Part shown: positions 1 to 12,317 of the stretch, piece by piece | Layout: every line of letters starts with the position of its first letter | Position numbering within the stretch: position 1 is the first letter of the stretch | Assembly (NCBI GenBank): GCA_963514095.1 | Contig: OY741280.1 | Span: forward strand, 9,251,964-9,315,963 | Reading direction: 5' to 3' | Length of the DNA stretch: 64,000 bases | DNA from: Eutrigla gurnardus | Taxonomy: Eukaryota > Chordata > Actinopteri > Perciformes > Triglidae | Translations under genes and position numbers: made by a program | The notes under the pieces: model-generated | What the model saw: the letters and a program-made list of their open reading frames with translations, nothing else | Databases searched by the model: none | Told to the model about the DNA's origin: nothing

Positions 1-1950
1 ACAGGAACTTAGTGTTTACAAATTGTGAATCAAGCAATGCAGGAATTAAATTTGATTGGACGGTGAATTTTTCATCGTAGGGTTTTAAGAGAATCCACAC
101 AAGTAATCCAGTCCAATTCCACAGCGTCCATATGTCATAAATCTCACTGATTTGAAGATGATCACTTCAAAAACCTGTTCGCATTTGGTTGACTACATTC
201 CAAAAAGGGCATTTTAGAACAGAACAACACAAATGCAAGTGATATGATGCTATAATCTAATCAGAATTTATTAAAACCTTTTGGTTAGAATATCCCCACT
301 GAATAGAGGATAAGCTGTAGACCATGGATGGATGGTTAGAAGATCCACAAATGTGTGTTACATAAGGTGAGCAGTCTGGAACATAAATATATAAGTAACT
401 GAATAAGTAATTTCAAAAACAAATCATATAATAAACAAAAACTACAACCATTCTACAAGACATAACCGCTCTAAATACTACAATACCCATGAACATGTGA
501 TACCGTTGCTATGGAGAAGCCATACAGATTACCCTTGGGGAGTTGATTTCTCCCCTGAAGTACTCACTTGTACCTATGACCTTTAATTACCAAATAAGCA
601 GATATTTTCTCACACAGTTGTTAATCTTTTGTACTGACCATTCAAACTGGAGACTTTTGTTCCTGTTCAGTCTGTGTCACATACAGATCACTCTGACAAG
701 TACTGATATGAAGGTACTTTCAATCACCTGAGCAACACAGGCTGATGGATCTCTAGGTATCCTACTGAGTGGCACATAGCCTGGTCTGGAGTGATATGCA
801 GTATGGATTATATCCAAACCCTGGTTAATAGATCTTCCTTCTGATGATAACAATAATATGGATGTAGAAGTACATTTTTATGGTATTTTTCTCCCTTCGC
901 ATCTCTTCTCATTGGCTTTGCAGTCGCCCGAGTATAAGACAAGCAAATACTATCAGAACTTAATCCATAATAGGATACAGCAGTCATTACAGTATGTGCA
1001 GCTTTACCAAACCAACATTTGTGTAGGGATATCTAGTATCTGTCTGAATGGATGGGAAACTGTTGTATTGTAGTGCTTTAAGGCTGAGACGGACTCAAAG
1101 TCTCAGAATGAAAACGATTCCCAATCAAGAGCCGTTGAGTCAATAAAAGGTGTCTAAAGTCGGACACCGGGTCAATACTGGAGTTTACTCAACTAAAAGT
1201 GGCAGATCAGGAGATATATGTTGTAGAGATCAGCCTGAGCTCGTAGCAGCACAGTTATCAGCAACACCAATACCCCAAATCTTTTGCGAAGGACAGGAAT
1301 AGACCAGGCGGCGCTAAGTTTGGATCCTGAAATGTGCGAGAGGGAGACGGTTGTGATTCATCTCGAGCTGCTTAGAACCAACACAGGCACACACAGGAGT
1401 CGCTAGTTTGCTACCTGCAATCATCAATCCTTTGATTAGAGAATAGGAGAGCACATATCCAAATAATCTAATTCTGCTCAGAACAATTACCCTTTTAATG
1501 ACATTCACATTTCTCACTGCACACATTTCTGACCTCCAGAATCAAAGATGTCAGGGATTTTTTTTAGAGCTCTCTCTCTCTCTACATGCCAGGTAATTGC
1601 AGCGCCAACCACCTTTTTGGTCTAGCAGACTGAAGTCTAAATGAAGCTCTGACCTTCAATTTGCTCTCTCTTCATCAGTTCCTGTTTTTCTCTAAGTGGC
1701 TTGATTTCCTCAAGGTTCCTCCCGTTTCTCTCTTTATTCCCCCCTCCCTCCCTTTAATTAAATCAAAGCCACCGTTTCTTTGTTTCTCACCTCACACCAC
1801 ATGCTTCATTACGCCGTTTGATAAGACGTGTGTCCGCACTCCCCTGGATGTTTGATTTTATAATGGTTTTATAAAACGTGTATAGTTGTAACACATGACA
1901 ACGCCATGTCTAATTCGTCCTCATGCTATTCATTGATCTACTTCATATTT
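1..1950. other. Unique intergenic block, no gene recognised
   Basis: Both strands carry only short ORFs (70 codons or so) with no familiar domain. There is a short pyrimidine tract near 1570-1585 and T/C-rich sequence around 1680-1800. I see no splice-flanked exon, RNA gene or known repeat. Confidence 0.5.
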
Positions 1951-1962
1951 GCAATTATATTT

Positions 1963-2060
1963 ATAATCCAATCCACTTTATTCATATAGCACAATTTTAA
2001 CAAACACAAGGTTTCCAAAGTGCTGCAAAACAAGATAAAACTCAATAAATAGCACAGGGG
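1963..2060 (-). mobile_element. 5'-truncated LINE 3' tail
   Basis: Read on the minus strand this is a typical fish LINE end: 'GCACTTTGGAAACC', a run ending 'GTGCTATATGAATAAAG', then 'TGGATTGGATTATA', the start of a short tandem tail. Such tails are what remains of insertions truncated during target-primed reverse transcription. No coding part is left. I recognise it from the common teleost 'tttatttatatagcac' tails; the exact clade (L2 or RTE-like) is uncertain. Confidence 0.6.
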
Positions 2061-2179
2061 GAACACAGCTTTGAATGTAACATTGCTGCAAATGCAGAGG
2101 GGTAAATATCAATGTACACACACACACACTTTGAAGCACACCAAAACACACAGGCAAATTCAATGGGCATCCATTAAGC

Positions 2180-2510
2180 CTCCCTCAGACTAATGCCCCA
2201 TCTCTTAGTTTAGATTTATAATGAGGGCAGCGCATAATAGGGTCGCTAATAGACTCTCTCATTCGCACCACCGAAAAGAAAACGCAAAATGGAAAACCTT
2301 GAACTGATCAAATGCTTGGGCTTCTCATCCTGCTCTTGACAGTCAATTGGAGCCGTTTGGAAATTAGGTGATTTAATCTGGACCTCATTTCACATTGCAT
2401 TCAAACACACATTGTGTTTTAATGAGCTTTAATTATGGTTCCATGGCGCATTTGTCATTGCCCCCATGATAAATGGTGGCTTTCAAAACTGTTGGAACTC
2501 TGGTTTAGTG
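2180..2510. other. Candidate conserved non-coding block
   Basis: This stretch is free of simple repeats and holds homeodomain-type cores, 'TTTAATTATGG' near 2428 and 'GTGATTTAATCTGG' near 2368, beside sequence such as 'CCATGGCGCATTTGTCATTG'. Composition and word content resemble vertebrate enhancers in gene deserts. Conservation itself cannot be seen from one sequence, so this is an inference. Confidence 0.28.
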
Positions 2511-3124
2511 TGCTTTTACTGATCTGTCCCACCGACATATAAACACGCTGTTTCTAACTAACCATTTTGACCAACGCCGTGTCTTGAGGTGAGAGTAAAC
2601 AACATGGACGCGATGGCAGAAGACGAAGAAAGGAGGAGAGAACAGCGAGGAAACAGCTCATTAGCTAATGCTCTTGAGTCACTTATCACTAAGTAACAGC
2701 ACAGGTGCAGGCGGGCAATTATAAACAGTTGCAATGTGTGTTGGAATAATGAACGCACCCCTACAGACCTCTTTTACTTTCTGGGGACGATAGAAATACC
2801 CGCAAAGGCAATTACAGACGAGGACCAACAATGCACAAGATTCAAGAGTGTTCACAGCATGTTCTAACTGAACTGAGGGGCAGAGGGAATGGGAATCCCC
2901 ATCACATTGTTATTGGACAAACAAAACAATGACAAATTGACTGAGGGAAGAGTAAGATGGAGACAACTTCAGGGAATGCTAATGTGGCGAGGTGAATGTG
3001 TGGCTGGAGGCCACCAGAACCTGACCCAAACAACGCCACCTGGGGAGTTTCACCCCAGGAAATATCCTATGAAATTCTGAATAAGACCTCAATACTTTCA
3101 CAGACAACACAAGTTCGTATACTA
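2511..3124. other. Intergenic block, possible old repeat at about 2510-2760
   Basis: No gene seen. The part around 2510-2760, with 'AACAACATGGACGCGATGG' and purine-rich flanks, has the feel of a dispersed fish repeat, but I cannot name it and see no terminal repeats. The remainder has no identifiable feature. Confidence 0.35.
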
Positions 3125-4205
3125 AGACAAGACAGACGTGGTTTCCAAATAAAGCCAAATTTATTTGTTTCAATTGAATTAATTAATAACTGGAGATATC
3201 TGTAAAAAAAGGGGATTAATGGCACAAAAAAGATGAATCAAATTAGGAAAGTATAACAAATTTTATTAACAGGGGGTTCTTTTATAAAAACACTAACATT
3301 ACTATTTTGGTGACACTTATTCCGAAATTAACAAAAAGGAGTGGACAGAAGCCAACTACAGGGAGGCAGCCTACCTAAGGATGTGTTCCAGAGGTGCAAC
3401 AACTTACCCACCACGCGTGCTCACGGCAAATCACTGTAAATGGTGCACACTGCAACTGTGTCCCGGTGCGCTTTAACACTACAAACGGTGAAGGGAACCA
3501 CTATCGTGACTAGCCTCCGCTATAAGCCGACTAATGCCACTAAAAGAAATAAAGCAAAACAAACATTAACACAAGCAACAAAAACACCAGTTGGTCCAGA
3601 CTAACAATAATCAACAATAAAGGCAACACTAAAAGCAAGGCAAAACAGCAGCTGACAATGACCTATAAATTCAAGAAAGGTCAGTTAATTATAATAAAAC
3701 CAAACATGCATTTCAATTCAATTTGTCTGCTTACAGGTCAAAATCACAAAGCCTACCTTAATAAAAAGGTGCACCGGCTAACCCAGGTACCAGCTAATGA
3801 GTACCCACATTGGAGAACTATAGAAAGGACAGAATTTAATTTGTTAGTACCACTCCACATCAGATCAAGCATCAACAGTTCACAACATACCTCCATTCAT
3901 TCATTAGTAGATGCAGACACCAGTAAGACCGGGGGAGAGAGGGAGAGGAAAGCTGTGGCAAACAATTGCAACCTGGTCACTACATATAATTGACTTAAAG
4001 TAACATTTAAACTAGTGGCTCCATTTCCTACCTCAGAGTCAGAGGAAGCCCACACAGCAGCCAGAGAGAGACAAAGAGACAGCCAAGAGGTCACAGGTGA
4101 CTTAAATGCCCTCAGTCTAATCAGGAGGCAGTAGAAAGGGGTTGGCCTGAACACAAGGGTGTGTTCAAGAACCAACAACTGCAACTCTGGTTTCCCCATC
4201 ACACT
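3125..4205 (-). mobile_element. Unclassified repeat-like block
   Basis: Composition changes abruptly here to A-rich on the plus strand. Read on the minus strand it has a promoter-like start ('GGGCATTTAAGTCACC' near 4095-4110, then T/C-rich sequence), a donor-like 'GAGGTAGG' near 4033, and 'AATAAATTTGG' near the left end. A 7-bp 'ACTAAGA' occurs at both edges (about 3121 and 4203) and could be a target-site duplication, but 7 bp is weak. No reverse transcriptase or transposase is readable. It could be a non-autonomous retroelement, an LTR-type fragment or simply unusual unique DNA. Confidence 0.3.
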
Positions 4206-4375
4206 AAGAAGTGCTATAAATGCTTTAAAATTAGCAAATGTTAAGGTTATATACTGGGCTTCCTACTTGTGTGCAGCATGCTGATTGCTGGACTGATGTT
4301 GTTAACTGAGTTGATGCAAGCTGGGTCGAATTATCAGTTGGGAACTGAAACATCAGCAGTAAAACAATTTAAAAA

Positions 4376-4520
4376 AAGAATTTTGACATTTTAGGAAATC
4401 CACTTATTTGCTTTCTTTCAGAGTTCGATGAGAAAACAGTTCAGCAGACATGCAGAAACAGCTAGACTCCATACAAAAACTCAAATGTGTGGGTTAGCTG
4501 TTTGCTTCTCAGTCTGTGAG
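4376..4520 (+). repeat. Degenerate teleost interspersed repeat
   Basis: The words 'TTTTGACATTTTAGGAAAT', 'CACTTATTTGCTTTCTTTC' and 'GAGTTCGATGAGAA' follow the order of a widespread fish repeat (canonical 'gacattttgggaaatacgcttattcgctttcttg...gagttagatgagaag'). I know the family from many fish loci but not its formal name. This copy decays after about 4440. Confidence 0.55.
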
Positions 4521-5082
4521 CTAAGCCTAAATTGCTGCAGGTGGCGGCTTCGTACTTGCGGATCAATCTTCTCTTCTATCTTGCAGCAAAAAAGTGATTG
4601 TGCATAGTCCCTGTGGCACTCTATTAGACAAACTGCACTACCTTGAGCCACTCAACATGCCATAGTTCTGTTACTTTGGTGTATTATCTACTTTTTTTTT
4701 TATCGTCAGACCGCTAGTGTGTCTTGCCCTGATCTCGAAGGGAGGACGTTACTAATAAGACCGGAGTTGTAATTAAGAGGAGTTTTTCATTAACTGTAAC
4801 AGCAAATGTCACACAGTGTTCTTTTTAGTTATAGGGATCTTCTACACCATTTAAAGTCTTCCATGTATCAGAAAGGTATGGATAATGATTGTGTAAGGGT
4901 TCTATAGATGTGTCTGTCTGCAGCAACATGGCCAACCCTCTTAGGCCAAGGTGTGAAGACAGCCGAGCACCCGAAGAGGAGCGGGTGATTACCGGCCTTA
5001 ATGGACTTAACAAGCATGGCAACGGGAGGTCTGCTGTCCGTCAATCAGAGGTGAGAAGGTTAGAGGAGCTCACCAGCCATTA

Positions 5083-5086
<4 letters not shown>
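4521..5086. other. Intergenic block, nothing recognised
   Basis: No gene, RNA gene or named repeat is visible. There is a T-run near 4690. Confidence 0.5.

Positions 5087-5128
<42 letters not shown>
5087..5128. repeat. (GA)21 microsatellite
   Basis: Perfect GA dinucleotide run of 42 bp, followed by an A-rich purine stretch. Homopurine tracts of this length can adopt triplex structures and are usually polymorphic. Confidence 0.95.
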
Positions 5129-5132
<4 letters not shown>

Positions 5133-8100
5133 AAAAGTGCTGGAAGGAAGTGGAGGGGTGACGAAATGAGGGGGACAAGGGAAGGCTATGAGGTGCAATG
5201 AAGGAGACTGCTGTGATGAGCTGCCCGGTCAAAAACAAAATCCCCTCCAAGGTTTACATAATATCTATAAAACCACTCCACCTGCTTCTATTTTTTTCCT
5301 GATGCTAGACAGAGAAAGTGAAAGGTCAGATTAGCACTTCATCCATCAGACTTTCTCCACATTGTTTTGTCAGCCGTCAGTTTGAGTGGAATGGCACATC
5401 TCATGCCATGTTGCACCCCTTCCTCCGATAAAATACATTTTACATTGGAGATTATACAGATGTAAGCTGTTTTGGGGGCATCATTTAATGGTGGATTTAA
5501 CATTTAGCATCTATAAAAGCAGAGTAGGGATTTCCACCGCAACTTGTCCTAATTCCAAGGTGCACGGAGGAAGGAAACAGTCTGAAGGGTTACATAACCA
5601 AGTTTTTGTTCGACTGATATCAGAAAGAAACAGGACAAGGTGTCTGCTCTTATCAATGATGTGTATCTGCCTTTCAGACGGAGGATGATAATCTTAACAG
5701 TATGACAGATGGACAAAGCATGTTTTTTTCTCTCGTCTTTTAAACTACATATTTGATAATAAAAAAAGACACTCAACAAAGATAATAAAAGATACAGCAT
5801 GCAACTCTTCTACCGGTGAGTCCAGCTGCTACCGTTTTTATTTGAGCAATGGCAGATGGGTAATTGTGTCAGAGTATGCAGTGGTGGTTTTCAGGATAGA
5901 TTTAAACTCAGTGAGTTATGTTGTAGCATGTTGGGGGAAATAATTAGCTTTTGTGTGAGCAACATTCTTACTTGCAGTCAAAAAAATGCTTGAGCTACGC
6001 TGTGATGTGCTCTGACACAGACATCGAGAGCTTCCAGCTCCACACAACATCCCCAGCACAGATACACTACACTCCTATTCAGCTGAAGGAAATTCAGGAC
6101 GGTGCTGCAGTCAATTTCCTGGCTGTGGAAGCTCGGAGAGCTCTTTACATTTATTCATCGTGGTCATAACTACATTTCATGCAGTGTAGTGTATGGTAGC
6201 ATTGTGGAATACACGGTAGAGGTGCTTCTGTGATAACTGGACAAAGCACCAGAACATATGGCTTACTCCAGACTTTTAGCTGCTTGATTTCACATTTATG
6301 GACATGCATTTATGTGAAACACCTAATAACCATCCATACAGTTTTTTATGATTTGTTCAGTTTTTTTTTTTTACAAAGTACCGATATGGAAATTAGGGTC
6401 TGCAGAGAGGATGAGAATAGATCTGGATGGATGTTAATGTGCCAAAGTGTGATAAAGAGAGCGATAACACCTGTGTCTCACTAATGCAGTTCACAGAGCT
6501 TCGGATCAGCAGATGAAATATGATAGAGTCTGGGATGCTGGCATCAAAGCCTAGAAGTATCAAACCTGATTCCACTTGTGAAAAATGGCACAGATGACAA
6601 CAAAGAGTTATTAAGTCAAAATGAACAAACGGCAGAGACTGTATTTATTTCTCGGGGCCTTCGTCGCAAGTCAGTCTGCCACTTTGGATGAGACTGAAAT
6701 ATCGATCAAATAAAGCATCACAACCTTACCCTAAGTACAGAGCTGCTCTCATCTCTGTAGACTTTTAGTCTTCTATTATCTTTGATTGGTGAAAACACAA
6801 TAACAGACACATTAAAATGCAATATAAATAATCTGACTGAGAATAAGTACAGACCTGGAAGACAGTTTCATGAGTGTGTCAAGAATTTGGAACTTCACTC
6901 AAATTTCAGCCTTGATCAATTCCAATTAAGTTCAATACAAGGATCACAAACCCAATCTGCCTTTTGTGAGTGAAACCATATTCATCTCTGCTTATTCAAT
7001 ATGGCATGAATAAACCCTCATGACCTGTTTGTGATGTTCAGACAACTGTATCTTAGTTTCCATTCTTTCTTTAGGTCTCAAGTGACTGGATAAAGTCATT
7101 GCAAACAGATAGGTGTCGTTAGCATCCATCTAATTCATTTTTAATGATGATGCAGTTGTATGACAGTCATGATAAAACCATGCTTAATATTCCCACCATA
7201 TAATTTTATTATGGGATCTCTATTTGAGCATTTGAACATGCAGCAACAGGCAAAAGAGTTAACATGAGAGGAGATTCCTTTTGCCAAGTTGAAGGTGTCA
7301 TTCATTTGTTGCCGACCCTGTCTCACTCCCCACATTATATACTATACCAGGCTTACTCCATGTAAACCCACCCACGTCATGAGCAACCGGCAAGGTATAG
7401 CGAGAACGTTAGTCCAACGCCAACATTCAAAGAACGTTGATCCAGGAAACCTCATGTTCTGTGCAAAAAGAAAAATAAAGGATGACATTTTGTCACATCA
7501 GCCATGAGTCATTTTTAATGTGCTGTTCTTGTGAGTCATTGGTCACTCAGTAGTGACGTGAGTGGTTAGCCAGTAAATGTCAATCATTCTCTTTTCCTAA
7601 AGGTTTTCTGTAAAGTGTTTTGTTGCCTTAACCAAGTTCATGTGAAAACAGCATTTTGTTTTGAAAACCGACAAGCCGCCCCCACCACGTCCAAAACCAA
7701 CACCAGAGGTTAGTACCTCGGGGACCTAGAGTGTCATAGATTGAAGCATTGAAGCACTGACCCAGTGTCAGATTTGACACGTGGAGCGAGAACGCGTCAG
7801 ACTGGCATTCGTCAAGAAAATGTTGAGTATTTAAAGTACCATAAGTGTTGGCCATTCTTTATTAATACCTTTTATGAACTGCATTTTGTCTTTTCCTGCT
7901 GATTAATATGTACCTCCTGAATGGACACTCACATTATATCAGCTCCTCTATGATCTTTCCCCTGTTAAGCTGCTGTTTAGTTCACATTCCCTAATGAACT
8001 CCTGTCCTCATAGAGCCATTGGACCTAGCAGATTAGATAGGGATTCTCACAGTCTATATTTCATGTTGATTATTTTGTATGTCTGTGTGTGTTGTCCTCG

Positions 8101-8579
8101 CAAAATTCACAATTTCATAATGTATTATTGCATTGTCATCTTCCTGCAAAACTCAAACTTTACTTTGAAAACAGAATTAAAGAGCACTTATATTTCTATA
8201 TGCATGTATATATTCATACATACATAAATTAAGTTAAAAGAAAGAGAAGCACGTCTGTGTTAAACAGGGTATCACAAACCTGTCAATGAATGGAAACTAG
8301 TTTCGTTTGAATTTAGAGGGCAGGGCTACCATTTTGTCACATTACATTATGGCCTGTTCTCTAGCTTTGCTGTAAACCTGTAACAGGCCAGCACCTTCCT
8401 AAAGTGTTGGGTCTCATTCATAAACTCATTACATGAGTTACAAGAAGAAATGGAAGAAAAGTAATAAAGCTCATCCCAAACCTTAGCTGTGACCAATCTA
8501 GTGGCTATTTGTGATGGCCCTCTTTTTTGTGCTGAAGGTACAACAAATAACAGTGTCAGTTTCCAATTCTAGAGAAGCA
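5129..8579. other. Intergenic block, nothing recognised
   Basis: Both strands contain only scattered ORFs of at most about 100 codons with no domain signature and overlapping competitors in other frames. I see no long simple repeat and no named transposon. Parts of 7330-7860 ('TTGTTGCCTTAACCAAGTTC' and flanks) may be an old dispersed repeat, but I cannot support a boundary. Confidence 0.45.
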
Positions 8580-11500
8580 CTAAATATAGTGGAAGAGCGG
8601 CCAAAGGAACACACACCAGTCGGGTGAGACTTTGACTCTGCATCCTCCTTTACAACCCTCCCCTTCTGCCTTCTCTTTAACCTCCTCCATCACTCTCACA
8701 CCCTCTGCCTTCTTCTGTTCAAACACTCCAGGCGTGGCCCTCCAACTGTTTGAATAAGACAAATAAGACTGCTGACACGTCGACATGTCGGCCAAATTTA
8801 CCCGGTCAATTTACAGACCACAGCACAATGGCAGGGCCAACAAAGCTGCCATACAACACATGTGTCGGGTTACTAATTGGTATGGGAGTCATCAGCTCCC
8901 TCATACATGTCATTGATTGCCTTGGGGGAGGGGGGGATCCGTTTTGTAATTCATAGAGCAATTAACAAGCAACTGCTCTGGCAACTGTGATAGTTATGAC
9001 TCATTTACATTATTTGTAAATGGAGAGTGAAAAGATGGAGCATGACTGCAAAGCATGTTTTAATTATGCTGGAATTTTACGTCACCATGCAGCGATTGTC
9101 AGTCCAGCTCACAGACATGAGCTCTCAAACCATGCATGTTCCTCAGAGACACTCTGCTCCCATGTTTGCAAATTAGCAGCAGTTTAAAAAAATCCAATAA
9201 CATTAATTTATGCATTGATTCTTTCATATTCAGAGGCATTTCATGGATTGTATAACAACAGACTGTATGAATGAGGTACACCTCACACAGATAGAAACCG
9301 ATCAAAGGGCCCAGAACGCTGCTGTGCAGAAATCTGCCACTGTTAACCCTCTGAGGGGGCCGTGGATGGGGATAAAGCCACAACATTTTAAGTAACATCT
9401 TGTGAGTGCCCTCCAGAATGAAGTAACAGCTACTTTGTTACAATATGTGGTAAGTGTTACAACATATTGACACAAAGTGAGCACATGGCAGAGTTGGTGA
9501 GACACTTCTTCATTCTGACGAGGCGGAGGCACGAACCCCTCAAGAGAATGCATTACCAACCAAAGGGAGTTTGTCAAGACCTGAGGTATAAAATTAGGGA
9601 TTTGGCAGCAAAGTCACTGTGCTTCTGTCCTCTCTAATGGACAGGCAGTGCGCATCGGTCACTCACTCTCTTAGTGGATGTCAGGGCAAGGAGGAGCCAA
9701 GCCGAGAGAATGTATCTTGAGAAAGATTTGGGCTATTACTCAAAAGAGGTACCCTGAAGAGCGGACCATCTACCCACGTAATTTGCTGTACTAGATGAGG
9801 CTCTAGCGCCTTGGATAGTAAGCACCACTGCAGGGGGCAGCCCTAACCTTTCAAGTACTCCAGTTTAGTAGCCAGACCCACAGCCATCTGCCTATCTCCG
9901 GGTGAAGGAGGATTGCACGATCGAGAACTATGATGCGTTCGTGAATACTGGTGAGTCCATAATGACCATTAAATGCTCTGCCTGAATGTGTGCTGAAAGG
10001 CGAGGAATCGGAGGAACTGAGGGGAACATGGAAAGGAGAGCTCTGGGCCACAGTTGCTGAGGAAAAAGCCATCCACTCCTCTCTTGTGTGTTCATGGAGA
10101 GCCACAGTGGACATCGTGCATTGTCCGATGAGCAGTGAGATATATCTTCATCTTAGCAAATCTATCCCACAGCATCTGACTGAGTGTGGGACTCCACTTT
10201 GCTTTTTGTACTGAACAGGATCAAGCTGGAGATGCCCAAACCACCTCTGAGTATTCTCATGTTTGGCTTGCGGGCATCGTACCGAGCAGACGCATCACTG
10301 ACAGCATCGCTATGTGGGTTGCAATATGTGACAACAGAGTGTAGCGCGTCCAGCCTGACTGGAGGCAGCTGGTGACTGAATTCACATCCTCAAATTAACG
10401 ATCGGGCAGGAAGCAGGGAGCTCTTAAGCCAGTTCATGTTGAAGAGAAATATCATGCAATATACTTTAGCTGAGCTCTTATATTCCTCCAAGTGATTTGA
10501 TAGTGTGTGGGCTTGTGCATGTCTCTAAAATCCAACGCTGTCAGTTTCTGCAGGAGCTCACAGTTGGCTTCAGCTGTCCATGAAGAAACATCAGAGCCGT
10601 CCCAGGTTGACATCATTTCATCTAATGTGAGCTCTCTCTCTCTCCCTCCACCCTTGTTCAGTTAAGATCTCCGCTGAGATGAAAGACGCAGACAGACAGA
10701 CAGACAGCCGTTCTAACGGTGTTCATCCCAGCAGGCTAACGTCAAATGGGGAAAAGCTGGACTTCCCATATTTCCTTTCTGCTCTTCACTCACTTTTGCG
10801 TGCTGGTGGGTCAGTCAGCATTCACGTCAAAATTGCCCAACCCTCTTCAAATGAATCAGCTCTGTGTCCCGCTAGACTTAACTGGGTGATCACCACACAT
10901 GCACACATAAACAGAGAGAGAGAGAACATGCAACCTCTTGGACCAAAGTCCTCTGTTATTTGGCTGCAGAGCGACAGGCTGAAGTGAAAGAAAGGTTAGC
11001 TAAAGGTCGAGTCCACTGTGGAAAAGAGAGAGACATCAAAGAGAAATTAGTGCAAGACAAAGCCTTCTGGTCTCAATCAAGCTGGTAAACAGTCGAGTGC
11101 AATACCCCCGTTTTTAAATTAGTCACTGATAGGGGCACAATAATAGGACAGCCGCTTCACTGCAGGACAGCGGAGAGAAGCCTAATGGAAGCGGGATTGC
11201 CTTTTTCGCAAGCTGAGCCCCGTGGCATTGTCTCTTTTTTTGTCACAAATTAGCAATTTACATGTCTACACCCCTTCTTGGCGTTTTTACCACCTTTCTT
11301 CTTTAATATCTATTTGGGTCGAGACAACAGCGTCAGCGGGGACGGTGAAGAACCAGGACAAATTGAATCATGAGCGGAGGGTAACCTTGAAAACAATCTG
11401 GCCGCAATCACAGCGAGAGTTTGAGGAAGAATTAAGAGGAAATGAGCAGGACGCACCCCTCAGCACTGCAATGCATAATTGGACAAAACAGTTTGGAGTG

Positions 11501-12228
11501 AACCAGACATTGTCACCTGGGAATTTGCTCCCGGATACGCAATGGTCAAAACAGCAAATCACCAACAAAATGCCTAACAAGCCATTTCTAGTCTATTTGG
11601 CAGAACATTGCTTCATAATTTGATTTATTTCCACTCCGCTTTTATAAAGGCTTTTGGAGCTGCTTTGAATATTGATACGTTTTGGATGCAGGGTGTGTGC
11701 CAGCTATGCTTGAGGCCTCTTTAACACATGTGCAGTCCTTCACACACACACACTAACACGCGCGCACCCACGAACACACTTACACAAGCCGAGCCACTTG
11801 TCACAATAAAGTGTGTGTGGCCGGAAGGACGGAGAAAAGGAGGGAAATTCATCAGACGCAGCAATCCGCTTCTCTTGTGTCTTTCCACTCCGCCCCTTGT
11901 CCCACTCCCTCCTATATATCTTTAGCCATTTAATTAGCACGACAGGTAATAAATTCCACGTCTTGGGTGCTGCTCGTGAGTTTATTTATCTATCAGCCTT
12001 TTAGAGCAGTGCAGAATCCACAGGGCCAGACTCCATTATAAGGTGAGCAGCATCTCCAGCCTTTTAACGTTTGAGTGATTCAAGGTGACACTCCGACAGC
12101 ATGACGACTATTGTGTCAGCTGTTGCAGACGCAGAGAATCACACAGATAATATGCATCTTGTGAATGCATGCAGCATATATTGATAGGGCATGTAGCGTT
12201 TGAGTGACAATTAGCAGCAACTGATCAG

Positions 12229-12230
<2 letters not shown>
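8580..12230. other. Intergenic block, nothing recognised
   Basis: Longest ORF is 133 codons (11222-11623, plus) and shows no family motif. The sequence around 9000-9270 and 11220-11630 is repeat-poor and could be regulatory. A short CA-rich stretch lies near 11740-11785. No gene is supported. Confidence 0.45.

Positions 12231-12313
<83 letters not shown>
12231..12313. repeat. (GT)41 microsatellite
   Basis: Uninterrupted GT run of 83 bp, followed by GTGC/GTGA variants. It generates a false poly-Cys/Val ORF. It is likely to be highly polymorphic and can form Z-DNA. Confidence 0.97.

Positions 12314-12317
<4 letters not shown>

Noticed and set aside
11222..11623. 133-codon ORF, plus strand
   Set aside because: No recognisable domain. 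The block looks more like non-coding DNA.
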